Below are positions 33,400 to 42,496 of a stretch of 64,000 nucleotides of DNA, piece after piece. A program made the position numbers and the translations under genes. The notes beneath the pieces are model-generated. The model ran no database searches. It was not told the DNA's origin and saw only the letters and a list, made by a program, of their open reading frames with translations. Positions within the stretch are counted from its first letter, which is position 1. Every line of letters starts with the position of its first letter. Origin of the DNA: an uncultured Saprospirales bacterium (GTDB lineage: Bacteria; Bacteroidota; Bacteroidia; Chitinophagales; Saprospiraceae); assembly GCA_937864265.1 (NCBI GenBank), contig CALMIR010000012.1:1-64000 (forward strand), read 5' to 3'.

Positions 33400-34377
33400 A
33401 TGGGAAAAGAGAAATTTATTTACAACACCCATACACTCCGTTATGAAAAAGTCGAAGAATCTTTTCGACAAAAAACGATGAGGTTTTTGGGCTTTGTTTG
33501 TATGGCTGTTTTTACAGCATTTTTACTCCTTTTAGCGGTTCACCGCTGGCTTCCATCTCCTGAAGAGAAATTGCTTCAGAAAGAAATTTCCAAGTTGGAA
33601 ACCAAAATCCAAGAATACAACACAGAAGTAGATCGCCTCAGCGAAGTGCTTCAAAAAATACAGGAACGCGACGCTTACACGCATCGTATGGTATTCGGTA
33701 TGGATCCTATAGACCAAGGTGTGTGGGAAGGGGGCGTGGGTGGCCACGACCAATTCGAAAACCTGCGTCAGTACCAAACCGGCGATCTGCTGATAGCGAC
33801 CAATGAGAAAATGGAGAAGCTAAAGCGCCAGATGGACATTCAGTCTAGGTCATTGGATACGATCATGGCGTTGGCAGGCGAAAAAGAGAAGATGCTCGCC
33901 TCTATTCCATCCATCAAGCCAGTGCGTTCGGATAAGTTGGCCAGAAATGTCAAGTTATTGTCTGGCTTTGGCTATCGCATCCATCCTATTTTCAAAGTGC
34001 CTAAAATGCACTACGGCATTGATTTTACAGCTCCTGCTGGCACGCCCATCCAAGCAACCGGAGCAGGTCGGGTGTCTAAAACAGGCCCATCTTCTGGCTA
34101 TGGCAACCAAGTGATCATCGACCACGGTTATGGTTATCAAACTATTTATGCCCACATGAAAACCATAGATGTAAAGGTAGGCCAGGAAGTGAAACGTGGC
34201 CAGAAAATAGGAACAGTTGGCAGTACAGGTACTTCCACAGCTCCGCACTGTCACTATGAAGTTGTTTTCAAAGGCGAAAAAGTTAATCCAATCAATTATT
34301 GTATGGATGGGCTGACCCCGGAAGAATACCAGGAAATGGTAAAGGCCGCCGAAACAGCCAATCAATCATTTGACTAA
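33400..34377 (+). CDS. M23-family peptidoglycan endopeptidase with coiled-coil stalk
   Basis: A 325-residue membrane-anchored protein. One helix (FLGFVCMAVFTAFLLLLAVH, about 28-47) is followed by a coiled coil (EKLLQKEISKLETKIQEYN and SEVLQKIQER) and the LytM/M23 domain. The zinc ligands are present: His204 and Asp208 in HYGID, and His283 and His285 in HCHYE, so it should be catalytically active against peptide cross-links. Proteins of this layout are common in Bacteroidota as cell-wall hydrolases. The next gene, CapA-like, starts 9 bp after its stop. Confidence 0.92.
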   Translation: MGKEKFIYNTHTLRYEKVEESFRQKTMRFLGFVCMAVFTAFLLLLAVHRWLPSPEEKLLQKEISKLETKIQEYNTEVDRLSEVLQKIQERDAYTHRMVFGMDPIDQGVWEGGVGGHDQFENLRQYQTGDLLIATNEKMEKLKRQMDIQSRSLDTIMALAGEKEKMLASIPSIKPVRSDKLARNVKLLSGFGYRIHPIFKVPKMHYGIDFTAPAGTPIQATGAGRVSKTGPSSGYGNQVIIDHGYGYQTIYAHMKTIDVKVGQEVKRGQKIGTVGSTGTSTAPHCHYEVVFKGEKVNPINYCMDGLTPEEYQEMVKAAETANQSFD

Positions 34378-34386
34378 AAGCATAAA

Positions 34387-35565
34387 ATGAATTCTATAAA
34401 CTTCAAGAAAGACTTCCATTTCGGAGGTCTTTTTTTCATTATGGTCTTAGTAGCAATAATTGCTGTTGCTTGCCAACCAGAAAAGTCTGTCAAAAAAGAA
34501 CATTTAGCTACCGCCATTTTGGTGAGCGCTGACACAGTCATACCACAAGCGCCCGTCAAAGACAGCCATTCAACAGTAGCACCCACTACCTTTACCATAG
34601 TCGGGGTTGGCGATATGATGCTGGGTACCAATTACCCCTCTACGGCCTACCTGCCGCCTAATGGGGGTCGCGACTTGTTAGCGGAGGTAAGCGCCTTGCT
34701 TTCAGAAGCCGATGTAACCTTTGGCAACTTGGAAGGTACCATCCTCGACAAGGGCGGTACAGCCAAAACTTGCCGAAACCCAGATGCTTGCTATGTTTTC
34801 CGCTCTCCAGAAAGCTATGCAAAGCATTTTGTAGATGCCGGTTTTGACTTCCTGAGCATCGCCAACAACCATTCCGGTGATTTTGGCGCTACGGGTCGAA
34901 CCCGCACCAAAGAAGTACTGAAAGAAGCAGGCATCGCTTATGCCGGCTTGGCCGGAACGGACGAGTATGCGGTGATCGAACGGAATGGCCTGCGCTTTGG
35001 GCTATGTGCTTTTGCTCCCAATTCTGGTACTTGTAGCTTGAACAACATCGCCCGAGCAAAGGAAATTGTCGAGGAACTCAATAGCAAATGCGATATCCTC
35101 CTGGTTTCTTTTCACGGCGGAGCAGAAGGTGCCAGCCACCAGCATGTACCTAAAAAAACGGAGCTGTTTCTGGGGGAAAATCGAGGCAATGTCTATGAGT
35201 TTGCCCATACCATGATCGATGCCGGCGCGGATATTATCTTCGGACATGGCCCACACGTTACCAGAGCGATGGAATTGTACAAAGATCGCCTGATTTGCTA
35301 TAGCTTGGGCAATTTCTGCACCTATGGCAGGTTTAGTCTGTCCGGTCCGGCAGGCTTAGCGCCGCTGGTGAGCGTGGAGGTGGACAGTACTGGCGCTTTT
35401 CTGAGCGGACAAATTACGGCTACTTATCAGCAAAAAACGCATGGCCCTAAAATAGATGCCCAAAAGCGGGTGATCAGTAGCATCAGAGAACTCACAAAGG
35501 CAGATTTTCCACAAACACCGCTGTTGATCGATGCGGACGGCAAGTTAGCCCGCAAAGAAGATTAA
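34387..35565 (+). CDS. CapA-family lipoprotein (metallophosphatase fold)
   Basis: A 392-residue protein with a lipoprotein signal (IIAVACQPE). The CapA/PGA_cap domain begins IVGVGDMMLGTNYPS and includes VTFGNLEGTI, SIANNHSGDFG, LLVSFHGGAEG, IIFGHGPHVTRAMELYKD and ICYSLGNF, which are the metal-binding blocks of this calcineurin-like family. Family members take part in poly-gamma-glutamate or other capsule synthesis, but many are of unknown role. It is probably co-transcribed with the M23 peptidase (9-bp gap), suggesting a cell-envelope job. Confidence 0.9.
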   Translation: MNSINFKKDFHFGGLFFIMVLVAIIAVACQPEKSVKKEHLATAILVSADTVIPQAPVKDSHSTVAPTTFTIVGVGDMMLGTNYPSTAYLPPNGGRDLLAEVSALLSEADVTFGNLEGTILDKGGTAKTCRNPDACYVFRSPESYAKHFVDAGFDFLSIANNHSGDFGATGRTRTKEVLKEAGIAYAGLAGTDEYAVIERNGLRFGLCAFAPNSGTCSLNNIARAKEIVEELNSKCDILLVSFHGGAEGASHQHVPKKTELFLGENRGNVYEFAHTMIDAGADIIFGHGPHVTRAMELYKDRLICYSLGNFCTYGRFSLSGPAGLAPLVSVEVDSTGAFLSGQITATYQQKTHGPKIDAQKRVISSIRELTKADFPQTPLLIDADGKLARKED

Positions 35566-35785
35566 AACCTGAGACTATGCACATGCCTCTGGTGTGGCAC
35601 GGCCTTCGCCGTAGCACCGCTTGAGACATGAGACTCGAAACCATGCCATTAGCGTGGCGCGGCCAGAAACCTAAAAATCCGTCCCAAATCATCATTTGAT
35701 TCGCCTCAAATCCTGATTTGGAGCGCTCCGCCTCGCTGGAAACCGGAAGTTTGCGTCATTCTTTCATCGATCAAACCACGAAATT
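35566..35785. repeat. degenerate direct repeat and hairpin between CapA and DoxX genes
   Basis: Two related segments, each running from TGAGACT through CATGCC and GTGGC to CGGCC, begin near 35571 and 35627. Further on, CCAAATCA near 35682 pairs with TGATTTGG near 35713. Nothing resembles a gene. The segment is more GC-rich than its surroundings and may be decayed repeat sequence. Confidence 0.45.
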
Positions 35786-36991
35786 ATGACACAAGCTATC
35801 AAAGCCCTGTTAATCGGCGGAACTGGTACTGGAACCACCCTGTTTGAAATCACCTATGCCCTGTTTCGGTTTTATTGCGGCATCTCCATAGCCATTGGAG
35901 CTGGATGGTCCAAAGTATTTCACAAAATCAATGAAGAAGGTAGTGACGACTGGAGCAACAAAGCCTTTGGCGTGCCTGATTGGTTCGTCGAGCAGGTTGG
36001 AGACATCGGTTTTACCTTTATTTCACCAAAATTTTGGGCCCATTTGGCGGTGTATGGCGAATTCATCGGCGGCTTGTTGATAGCCCTGGGTTTGTTGACC
36101 CGAATTTCAGCCATTCAGCTGGCTTTCCAGTTTTTTGTAGTCGCCTTTATCTGGTACGAGGCCCCGGAATTGTTCGGTATGTATTACCAACAACTCATAT
36201 TCTGGTCTTTCGTTTTGATTGCGGTGCATAGCGGCGGACGCTTTTCCTTCGATCAATGGATCAAAAAGGGCAGTTGGGCTTGGCCTACGGCGAAAAAGGC
36301 AGCAACCATAGTTAGTTTGCTGTTGCTACCCACTTGTTTTTTTGCTCAAAATAGCGATACCCCGACGGAAAGGATCAGTTTTACCCTCAACAACCCTTCC
36401 CTAAAAACACAGCATATCGACATCCGCTACTTCAACCAACAAACACAAACTTCCTCGGGTTATGGTTACGATTTAGGTGCTTTTCAATCTCACGCGGTAA
36501 ATATGCCCATTGGCACCCGCGTGTATAAAAAAGAAGGACAAAGTTGGGCTTTGCACTTCGTGCTGACCGCAAAAGACCAAGGCAGGGGCTTCGATGTAAC
36601 CGCCGCCTATGCCATCACCGAAGCCCAGCGCACAGCCGCCGAACAGGATGAGGCTGCTGCTGCCTTGGCCAAACAAGAAGAGGAAAACGAAGAGGCCAGC
36701 ATCCTGGAAAAGGCTCGGGAAAACGACCTTCCTGTCGTGTCTTTTTACCTCAGCGGCAAAACCTGGTGGAGTCGCCAAATATATGTTCGTATTGCTTATC
36801 CTTTTGAAGAGCCTTCCCCCAACAGCGGATTCAGCCGAAAATTGAACCGATTCAGCCGTTTTCCGGTTAGTTACCCGGCAGGAACAAAGCTATATCTTTG
36901 CGATGGCATATATTGGAACGGCCAGCCAGTAGAGGAAAAACTGCTCTTAACCGTGACTGCCGAAATGACAAACGATACGATCCGAATCTAA
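35786..36991 (+). CDS. DoxX-family membrane protein fused to a periplasmic beta domain
   Basis: A 401-residue protein with two parts. Residues 1-160 are a four-helix DoxX-like domain (ALFRFYCGISIAIGAGWSKVFHK; HLAVYGEFIGGLLIALGLLTRI; YQQLIFWSFVLIAVHSGGR). Residues 170-188 are a hydrophobic stretch ending FFAQ, like a signal peptide inside the protein. Residues 190-401 are a soluble, mostly beta domain with an Ala/Glu-rich helix (about 275-315). The second part matches no family I recognise. It may once have been a separate exported protein. The AraC regulator gene starts 2 bp after its stop. Confidence 0.72.
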   Translation: MTQAIKALLIGGTGTGTTLFEITYALFRFYCGISIAIGAGWSKVFHKINEEGSDDWSNKAFGVPDWFVEQVGDIGFTFISPKFWAHLAVYGEFIGGLLIALGLLTRISAIQLAFQFFVVAFIWYEAPELFGMYYQQLIFWSFVLIAVHSGGRFSFDQWIKKGSWAWPTAKKAATIVSLLLLPTCFFAQNSDTPTERISFTLNNPSLKTQHIDIRYFNQQTQTSSGYGYDLGAFQSHAVNMPIGTRVYKKEGQSWALHFVLTAKDQGRGFDVTAAYAITEAQRTAAEQDEAAAALAKQEEENEEASILEKARENDLPVVSFYLSGKTWWSRQIYVRIAYPFEEPSPNSGFSRKLNRFSRFPVSYPAGTKLYLCDGIYWNGQPVEEKLLLTVTAEMTNDTIRI

Positions 36992-36993
36992 GC

Positions 36994-38139
36994 ATGAATT
37001 TCGAGTTCAACATTTATTCTACACCGCTGTTGTTTGCATTTCTGCAAGGCTGGATCTATGCCATTTTGTTTTGGATCAGAGCATCGCGGTATGAACGTCT
37101 TTCAGATGGCTTATTCGGCTGCGTATTGGCTGCCCTGACTTTTGAAATTTGGGAATACCTACTTGGTTTTGGCGGTATAGAAATCCTGTGGCAGGAGTTG
37201 GAGTTCTTTCCGCGCAATTTCGGATTCCTATTGCCTCCTTTGGTGTGGTTTTACCTGAAAAGCCAGTTCAATCCAAATTTTGCGTTCCGCTGGGCCGACC
37301 TCCGGCATGCCTTGCCGTTTTTATTGTATTTGGGGTATCACATCCTTGTTTTTGCACAAGGCCGCACATTTGTGGAACACTGGAAGGAAAACGTCCACTA
37401 CCCTTTTGGCTTCCACCTATTGGAATTGGCGCTTAGTTTTATATTGGAGGTCATTTATTTTTACCTGGCCTGGCGCTTATATCGTGACTACCGGAAATGG
37501 ATACCCTCCCAATTTTCTAATGTTGAAACCGTAAGTTTTAGCTGGTTTCGCAATTTTTTACTGGCTTTTGTATCGGCCAGTATTGTAGGCTGGGGAATGA
37601 CTTTGATCGATTTTTGGCTCGACCTCGATTTTTGGCACGACTGGTGGGATGAACTCTTTAAAGCCGGGTTGATTTACTACTTGTCCATCGCTGGCTACGC
37701 CCAGTTGCAGGTCAGAAAACTGCGGTTTATCGGTGCAACAGCGGATAGTGCCGTCATTTCTGAAGAAAGAGCGGCGCGCCTGAGCGGGAGCGAGTTGGCT
37801 CTTTGGAAAAACAACATCGAAAACTTGATGGAAAGAGAAAAAGTATTCCTCATTCCGGAGCTCACCTTAAACGATCTGGCCCAAAAACTGAACACCAACA
37901 GCTCTATTTTATCCGCCGTAATCAATGCAGCCTTTGAAAAAAACTTCAACGATTTCGTCAACACTTACCGGGTTGAAGCGGTGAAAGAAGCCCTATACGA
38001 TCCCCAAAAGACCCATTTATCGCTACTCGGTATCGGCTTGGAATGCGGTTTCAATTCCAAATCTACGTTCAACCGGGCTTTCAAAAAGACAACGGGGCTA
38101 TCACCCAGCGAATTCTACCGATCCATTCGACCGAAATGA
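36994..38139 (+). CDS. membrane-anchored AraC-family transcriptional regulator
   Basis: A 381-residue protein with about seven N-terminal membrane helices (first: STPLLFAFLQGWIYAILFWIR) and a C-terminal AraC HTH domain (about 285-380; LTLNDLAQKLNTNSSILSAVINAAF and GIGLECGFNSKSTFNRAFKKTTG). This 7TM-HTH layout is common in Bacteroidota and places a DNA-binding domain at the inner membrane. The ATG at 36994 is used; an in-frame codon at 36898 lies inside the preceding gene. Its position suggests control of the DoxX-fusion gene or its own operon. Confidence 0.88.
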   Translation: MNFEFNIYSTPLLFAFLQGWIYAILFWIRASRYERLSDGLFGCVLAALTFEIWEYLLGFGGIEILWQELEFFPRNFGFLLPPLVWFYLKSQFNPNFAFRWADLRHALPFLLYLGYHILVFAQGRTFVEHWKENVHYPFGFHLLELALSFILEVIYFYLAWRLYRDYRKWIPSQFSNVETVSFSWFRNFLLAFVSASIVGWGMTLIDFWLDLDFWHDWWDELFKAGLIYYLSIAGYAQLQVRKLRFIGATADSAVISEERAARLSGSELALWKNNIENLMEREKVFLIPELTLNDLAQKLNTNSSILSAVINAAFEKNFNDFVNTYRVEAVKEALYDPQKTHLSLLGIGLECGFNSKSTFNRAFKKTTGLSPSEFYRSIRPK

Positions 38140-38223
38140 GTCTAATTTAGGTCGGTTTTCCAACCTTTTTGTCAAAATGTACCTCTTTAAAAGCGGATGG
38201 CCACAAGAGCAGCTAAAATATTG

Positions 38224-38231
38224 TATTTTTG
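38224..38231 (+). promoter_or_regulatory. -7 box upstream of gldA
   Basis: TATTTTTG matches TAnnTTTG exactly and lies 32 bp before the gldA ATG, in the short gap after the AraC regulator gene. A -33 TTG is not obvious. Confidence 0.45.
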
Positions 38232-38263
38232 CACTCTGTTTTTGAAAAAGCCTGTTTTCCGAT

Positions 38264-39181
38264 ATGTCTGTTAAGGTAGAAGCATTGACCAAAATATATG
38301 GCGTACAAAAAGCCGTGAATGACATTAGCTTCGAGGCGCGCCCCGGAGAAGTGTTGGGCTTTTTGGGCCCCAATGGCGCTGGCAAGACGACCACCATGAA
38401 AATCATCACTTGCTTTCTGCCCCAAAGCAGCGGCCAAGTCGCCGTATGTGGGTACGATGTTGAAAAGGAGTCGATGGAAGTGCGTCGGCAAATTGGCTAC
38501 CTCCCAGAACACAATCCGCTGTACAAAGACCTATACGTCAAGGAGTACCTGAGTTTTGTCGCCAAGCTACACCATATCGCCAACATCCCCCAACGGGTAG
38601 CGGAAATGATTGAAATGACAGGGCTGGGGCGGGAGCAACACAAGCAGATCGGCGCCTTGTCCAAAGGGTATCGCCAGCGGGTTGGTTTGGCACAGGCCAT
38701 GCTCCACGACCCCCAGGTGCTCATCCTGGACGAACCTACTTCAGGGTTGGATCCCAATCAATTGGCCGACATCCGCAAACTCATCAAAGACTTAGGTAAG
38801 AAAAAAACGGTCATCTTTTCCACACATATCATGCAGGAGGTAAAGGCCATTTGCGATCGCGCCATCATCATCAACAAAGGCAAACTGGTAGCCGACGATT
38901 CGATCGAAAACCTGCAAACAAAAAGCTCTGGTGAAGCAATGGTTGCGGTGACCTTTCTGAATGATGTATCAGAAGGCGATTTAAAAAAGCTGCCCCACAT
39001 CAAAGCCATTAAAAACCTCGGCGAGCGGCATTTTCAAATTATTTCGGATAAGCAATACGATTTGCGCCCGGATGTTTTTGATTTTGCTGTCGAAAAAGGC
39101 AATAAGATACTAGAAATGCGGCTCGAAACCTATGATATAGATGAGGTGTTCCAATTATTGACCAAAGCAGAAGCGTCGTGA
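38264..39181 (+). CDS. gldA: gliding-type ABC transporter ATP-binding protein GldA
   Basis: ATPase subunit of the GldAFG ABC transporter, first defined by gliding mutants of Flavobacterium johnsoniae. Residues 35-43 form the Walker A GPNGAGKTT; the signature region is LSKGYRQRVGLAQAM, Walker B is VLILDEPTSGLDP, and the H-loop His is in FSTHIMQEV. The length (305) and C-terminal extension (EGDLKKLPHIKAIKNLGE) fit GldA. The next gene overlaps its stop by one base (TGATG). Gliding itself cannot be concluded, since gldAFG occurs in non-gliding Bacteroidota. Confidence 0.9.
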   Translation: MSVKVEALTKIYGVQKAVNDISFEARPGEVLGFLGPNGAGKTTTMKIITCFLPQSSGQVAVCGYDVEKESMEVRRQIGYLPEHNPLYKDLYVKEYLSFVAKLHHIANIPQRVAEMIEMTGLGREQHKQIGALSKGYRQRVGLAQAMLHDPQVLILDEPTSGLDPNQLADIRKLIKDLGKKKTVIFSTHIMQEVKAICDRAIIINKGKLVADDSIENLQTKSSGEAMVAVTFLNDVSEGDLKKLPHIKAIKNLGERHFQIISDKQYDLRPDVFDFAVEKGNKILEMRLETYDIDEVFQLLTKAEAS

Positions 39182-39855
39182 TGGCGAGATTAATCACCGG
39201 CTTTTTCCTGGTTTGCTTTTCGCAAGGATGCTTGCAAGCGCAAAGTGACAGCATACTCCTGGACAACACGCTGAAATTCAAGGACGGCATTTACCTGAGT
39301 TTTGCTTCCTTCCGCAGCAACCAGCCGGACTATGCGTGGGAAGAATTGGGCGGACGCCTGGTTTTTAACCCCGATGCATACTCTGCACAGGTCGAATTTC
39401 TAAGTTTGGAAGAAGGGCGACCTGTGGCCATGGACTCTATTTGGGGGCTTTGCTTTGAAGGCCTGCCTTATGTTTTGGTCAAATCTAAAAGCACAGAAAG
39501 CAACGCCTGGTTTTTTGCTGGGTTAAGAGTAAGGGGGCGTATTTCCTATTTTGAATACGAAATGGAAGAAGAACAAGTAGTAGAAATCACCGCTTACAAT
39601 CCATTAACGGGTCGGGCTTTTCGCAAGGGACAAGTTTCAAAAACCCTAACGGTCGTCAATAAATATATGTTGAGGATGCTGGATGGTGAAATCGCCGTTT
39701 TTAACAAAGCCAATTTGATGGAATGGGTCAAAGACGATGAACAAATGTATGAAACAGTGAATGCACTCACTAAGGAGGAGGCAAGTACCCGCCTGTACAA
39801 ATGCCTGCTGATCTACGATGATAGGAATCCGATCTTCATTCAACAAAAACCTTGA
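39181..39855 (+). CDS. secreted protein of unknown function between gldA and gldF
   Basis: A 224-residue protein with an N-terminal signal (ARLITGFFLVCFSQGCLQAQ; a Cys at position 17 could make it a lipoprotein). The mature part is beta-rich, with no motif I recognise. Landmarks are FKDGIYLSFASFRSNQPDYAW, GLCFEGLPYVLVKS and an ending YDDRNPIFIQQKP. The ATG overlaps the gldA stop, and gldF begins near its own stop, so it is translationally tied to the transporter operon. In other Bacteroidota gldA is usually separate from or directly beside gldFG, so this gene is an unusual insertion. Confidence 0.6.
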   Translation: MARLITGFFLVCFSQGCLQAQSDSILLDNTLKFKDGIYLSFASFRSNQPDYAWEELGGRLVFNPDAYSAQVEFLSLEEGRPVAMDSIWGLCFEGLPYVLVKSKSTESNAWFFAGLRVRGRISYFEYEMEEEQVVEITAYNPLTGRAFRKGQVSKTLTVVNKYMLRMLDGEIAVFNKANLMEWVKDDEQMYETVNALTKEEASTRLYKCLLIYDDRNPIFIQQKP

Positions 39856-39863
39856 CAAAGGCT

Positions 39864-40595
39864 ATGCTGGGCATTTTCCAAAAAGAAATCAATACTTTTT
39901 TCAGTTCTCTAATCGGCTATATCGTCATTGGCGTATTTTTGATCATCCTGGGTCTGGTCATGTTCGTTTTCCCAGATACCAGCCTGCTCAATTACAATTA
40001 TGCCACGCTGGATCAGTTGTTTGAAATAGCGCCGCTGATTTTCATTTTTCTCATTCCAGCCATTTGCATGCGCTCTTTTGCAGAAGAACAGCAAAATGGC
40101 ACACTGGAACTATTGACAACGAAACCGGTGAGCGACCTGCAAATTGTATTGGGTAAATACCTGGCTTGTTTGGCACTCGTGGTTTTTGCTTTGTTGCCTA
40201 CACTATTGTACTATTATACGGTGTATCAATTGGGTTCGCCCAAAGGCAACCTCGATGCTGGCGCCATCGGTGGTTCATACATTGGCCTGTTTTTTTTGGC
40301 AGCCTGTTTTGTATCCATCGGGCTATTTGCCTCCTCGCTGACGAACAATCAGATCGTCGCCTTTTTATTAGCCACCTTTTTGTGTTTTTTCATTTATTGG
40401 GGCTTCGATTTTATGAGCCGATTACCTGTTTTTGTCGGAAAGGTGGACGATGTGGTGCAAATGATTGGTTTGGATTACCATTATCAATCCATCAGCCGAG
40501 GGGTATTGGATACGCGGGATGTAGTTTACTTCTTATCGCTGATCGCCTTTTTTGTGGCGGCGTGTTTGGTATCGCTGGGCAGGAGAAAATGGTAG
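39864..40595 (+). CDS. gldF: gliding-type ABC transporter permease GldF
   Basis: Membrane subunit with six helices (IGYIVIGVFLIILGLVMFVF; LFEIAPLIFIFLIPAICM; LALVVFALLPTLLYYYTV; GLFFLAACFVSIGLFASSL; IVAFLLATFLCFFIYWGFDF; YFLSLIAFFVAACLVSL). The segment CMRSFAEEQQNGTLELLTTKPVS is a typical landmark of GldF and related ABC-2 permeases. An upstream TTG at 39852 is possible; ATG at 39864 is chosen. It is followed by gldG after 176 bp that shows no gene. Confidence 0.9.
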   Translation: MLGIFQKEINTFFSSLIGYIVIGVFLIILGLVMFVFPDTSLLNYNYATLDQLFEIAPLIFIFLIPAICMRSFAEEQQNGTLELLTTKPVSDLQIVLGKYLACLALVVFALLPTLLYYYTVYQLGSPKGNLDAGAIGGSYIGLFFLAACFVSIGLFASSLTNNQIVAFLLATFLCFFIYWGFDFMSRLPVFVGKVDDVVQMIGLDYHYQSISRGVLDTRDVVYFLSLIAFFVAACLVSLGRRKW

Positions 40596-40771
40596 TTGTT
40601 TTGATTTTTGGTGTCGAACCGATTGGATTTGATCCGCCATCAAAAATTAACAATCGATCAAATGTAGCATTCAATCAACCATAATGCCCATTCAATCAAT
40701 TGGTTTGAAAAAGGGCAGTAAAAAGGCTGATGTTTCAGCTGGAATGTGGGTAAAAAGTTTAGAACAAAGGA

Positions 40772-42496
40772 ATGATAAAAAAGCGCAATAGCAAAAAAGC
40801 GCAGTCTTTACTGCAATTGGTGTTGTTTCTCGGCATATTGGTATTTGTCAATATATTGGCCAATGCCCGACTGGGAGGGCGTGCTTTTTATTCGAGCATA
40901 GATATGACGGAAGAGAACCGTTTCACCCTCACACCAGCAACCAAAGGCTTGCTAAAAGACTTGGAAAATACCGTTTTTGTGCGGGTGCTGTTGGATGGAG
41001 AATTTCCGGCAGGATTCAAGCGTCTGCAATCGGCTACCCAGGAAATGCTCGACGATTTTCGCTCAGAAAGCGGTTTGATCGAGTATGAATTCATGGATCC
41101 CAGTGCGGGTACAACTGAAGAGGTGAATGCTTTGCGCAAAGAGCTGGCCAAAGACAACATCGTTCCTGTAAATTTGAGGCTAAAAGATGTAGATGGCACC
41201 TCCGAAAAACTCATTTACCCTTACGCAATTGTTACCATCAAAAACAAGGACGTTGTTATCAATTTATTGGAAAATGAAGTGCCTGGTGTTTCCCCTGAGG
41301 TAGCGCTCAATAATTCCATTAGCCTCTTGGAGTATAAATTTGCCAACGCCATCCAAAAAGCCAATACCCTCCGCAAACCTGCCCTGCTCTTCACATCCGG
41401 GCACGGCGAGCTAGAGCCTTTGGAAACGGCCGATCTGGAAAAAAACTTGCGTGCCTTTTACGAAACAGGCCGCATCAACCTGGATAGCGTTGTCGCTATT
41501 GGTCAGAATGCCGCAGCGCTCATTGTAGCCAAGCCCCGCGCCCCTTTTTCCGACAAGGATAAGTTCAAAATGGACCAATATGTGATGAACGGCGGCAAAG
41601 TCTTGTGGCTGATTGATCCGGTGCGGATGGACTTGGATAGCCTGCGGGGACGGGAAAAGTATTATCCATCGGAGTACGATTTGAACCTGGATGACCTGTT
41701 TTTCCGCTATGGCTTTCGCCTTCAGTCCGATTTGGTACTCGACATTCAGTGCAGCCGCATCCCTCTGGCGACGGGATACGTGGGCAATGCCCCGCAGTTT
41801 GACTATTTCCCCTACCCTTACCACTTGGTGGTCACTACTTCTTCCCAGCATCCAGTGGTAAAAAGCCTGGCCGCTACCAATTTGCTGTACGCCAGTAGCA
41901 TCGATACTTCGGTTCAGATAAAAACAGGGGTAGAAAAAACCGTTTTGTTGCACTCTTCGCCCAACAGTCGATTACAACTCTTACCGGTAGAAATGGATTT
42001 TGAGTTTTTGCGCTACGACCTGGATCCTTCCAAATTCAATAAACCCAGCCAGCCTCTGGCCTTGTTGCTGGAAGGTCAATTTCCCTCTTTATTTGAAAAT
42101 AGAGTTAGCAGCGAAATGTTGGCTAGCCTGGAAGGCCTGGGTATGAGCTTTAAAAGCCAAAGTGACCCCACGCGCATGATCGTCGTGTCGGACGGCGACA
42201 TGGCCAAAAACAAGGTGAATATGGCCGCTCAATCGTATAGCCCGCTGGGATTCAATGAGTTTGAAAAACACCTTTTTTCCAATAAAGATTTCATCATCAA
42301 TGCGCTAGAATACCTCATCGATTACCGAGGAACCATTGAAGCGCGGGGCAAGGAAGTCAAGCTTCGCTTACTGGACTCCGTCAAAGCATCGGAGGAAAGC
42401 GCGAAGTGGCAGACGATCAACATCGTTTTGCCGCTGGTTTTCCTGACCGCATTTGGATTTATTTATAATTGGGTGCGCCGCAGGCGCTTTGCTTAA
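40772..42496 (+). CDS. gldG: gliding-type ABC transporter component GldG
   Basis: A 574-residue protein anchored at both ends: an N-terminal helix (LQLVLFLGILVFVNILANARL) and a C-terminal helix (NIVLPLVFLTAFGFIYNWV) followed by a basic tail RRRRFA. The large periplasmic part contains SIDMTEENRFTLTPATKGLLKDLE, a hallmark of GldG, and FTSGHGELEPLE with VLWLIDPVRMDLD. It works with GldA and GldF. The DUF4340 gene starts immediately after its stop codon. Confidence 0.92.
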   Translation: MIKKRNSKKAQSLLQLVLFLGILVFVNILANARLGGRAFYSSIDMTEENRFTLTPATKGLLKDLENTVFVRVLLDGEFPAGFKRLQSATQEMLDDFRSESGLIEYEFMDPSAGTTEEVNALRKELAKDNIVPVNLRLKDVDGTSEKLIYPYAIVTIKNKDVVINLLENEVPGVSPEVALNNSISLLEYKFANAIQKANTLRKPALLFTSGHGELEPLETADLEKNLRAFYETGRINLDSVVAIGQNAAALIVAKPRAPFSDKDKFKMDQYVMNGGKVLWLIDPVRMDLDSLRGREKYYPSEYDLNLDDLFFRYGFRLQSDLVLDIQCSRIPLATGYVGNAPQFDYFPYPYHLVVTTSSQHPVVKSLAATNLLYASSIDTSVQIKTGVEKTVLLHSSPNSRLQLLPVEMDFEFLRYDLDPSKFNKPSQPLALLLEGQFPSLFENRVSSEMLASLEGLGMSFKSQSDPTRMIVVSDGDMAKNKVNMAAQSYSPLGFNEFEKHLFSNKDFIINALEYLIDYRGTIEARGKEVKLRLLDSVKASEESAKWQTINIVLPLVFLTAFGFIYNWVRRRRFA

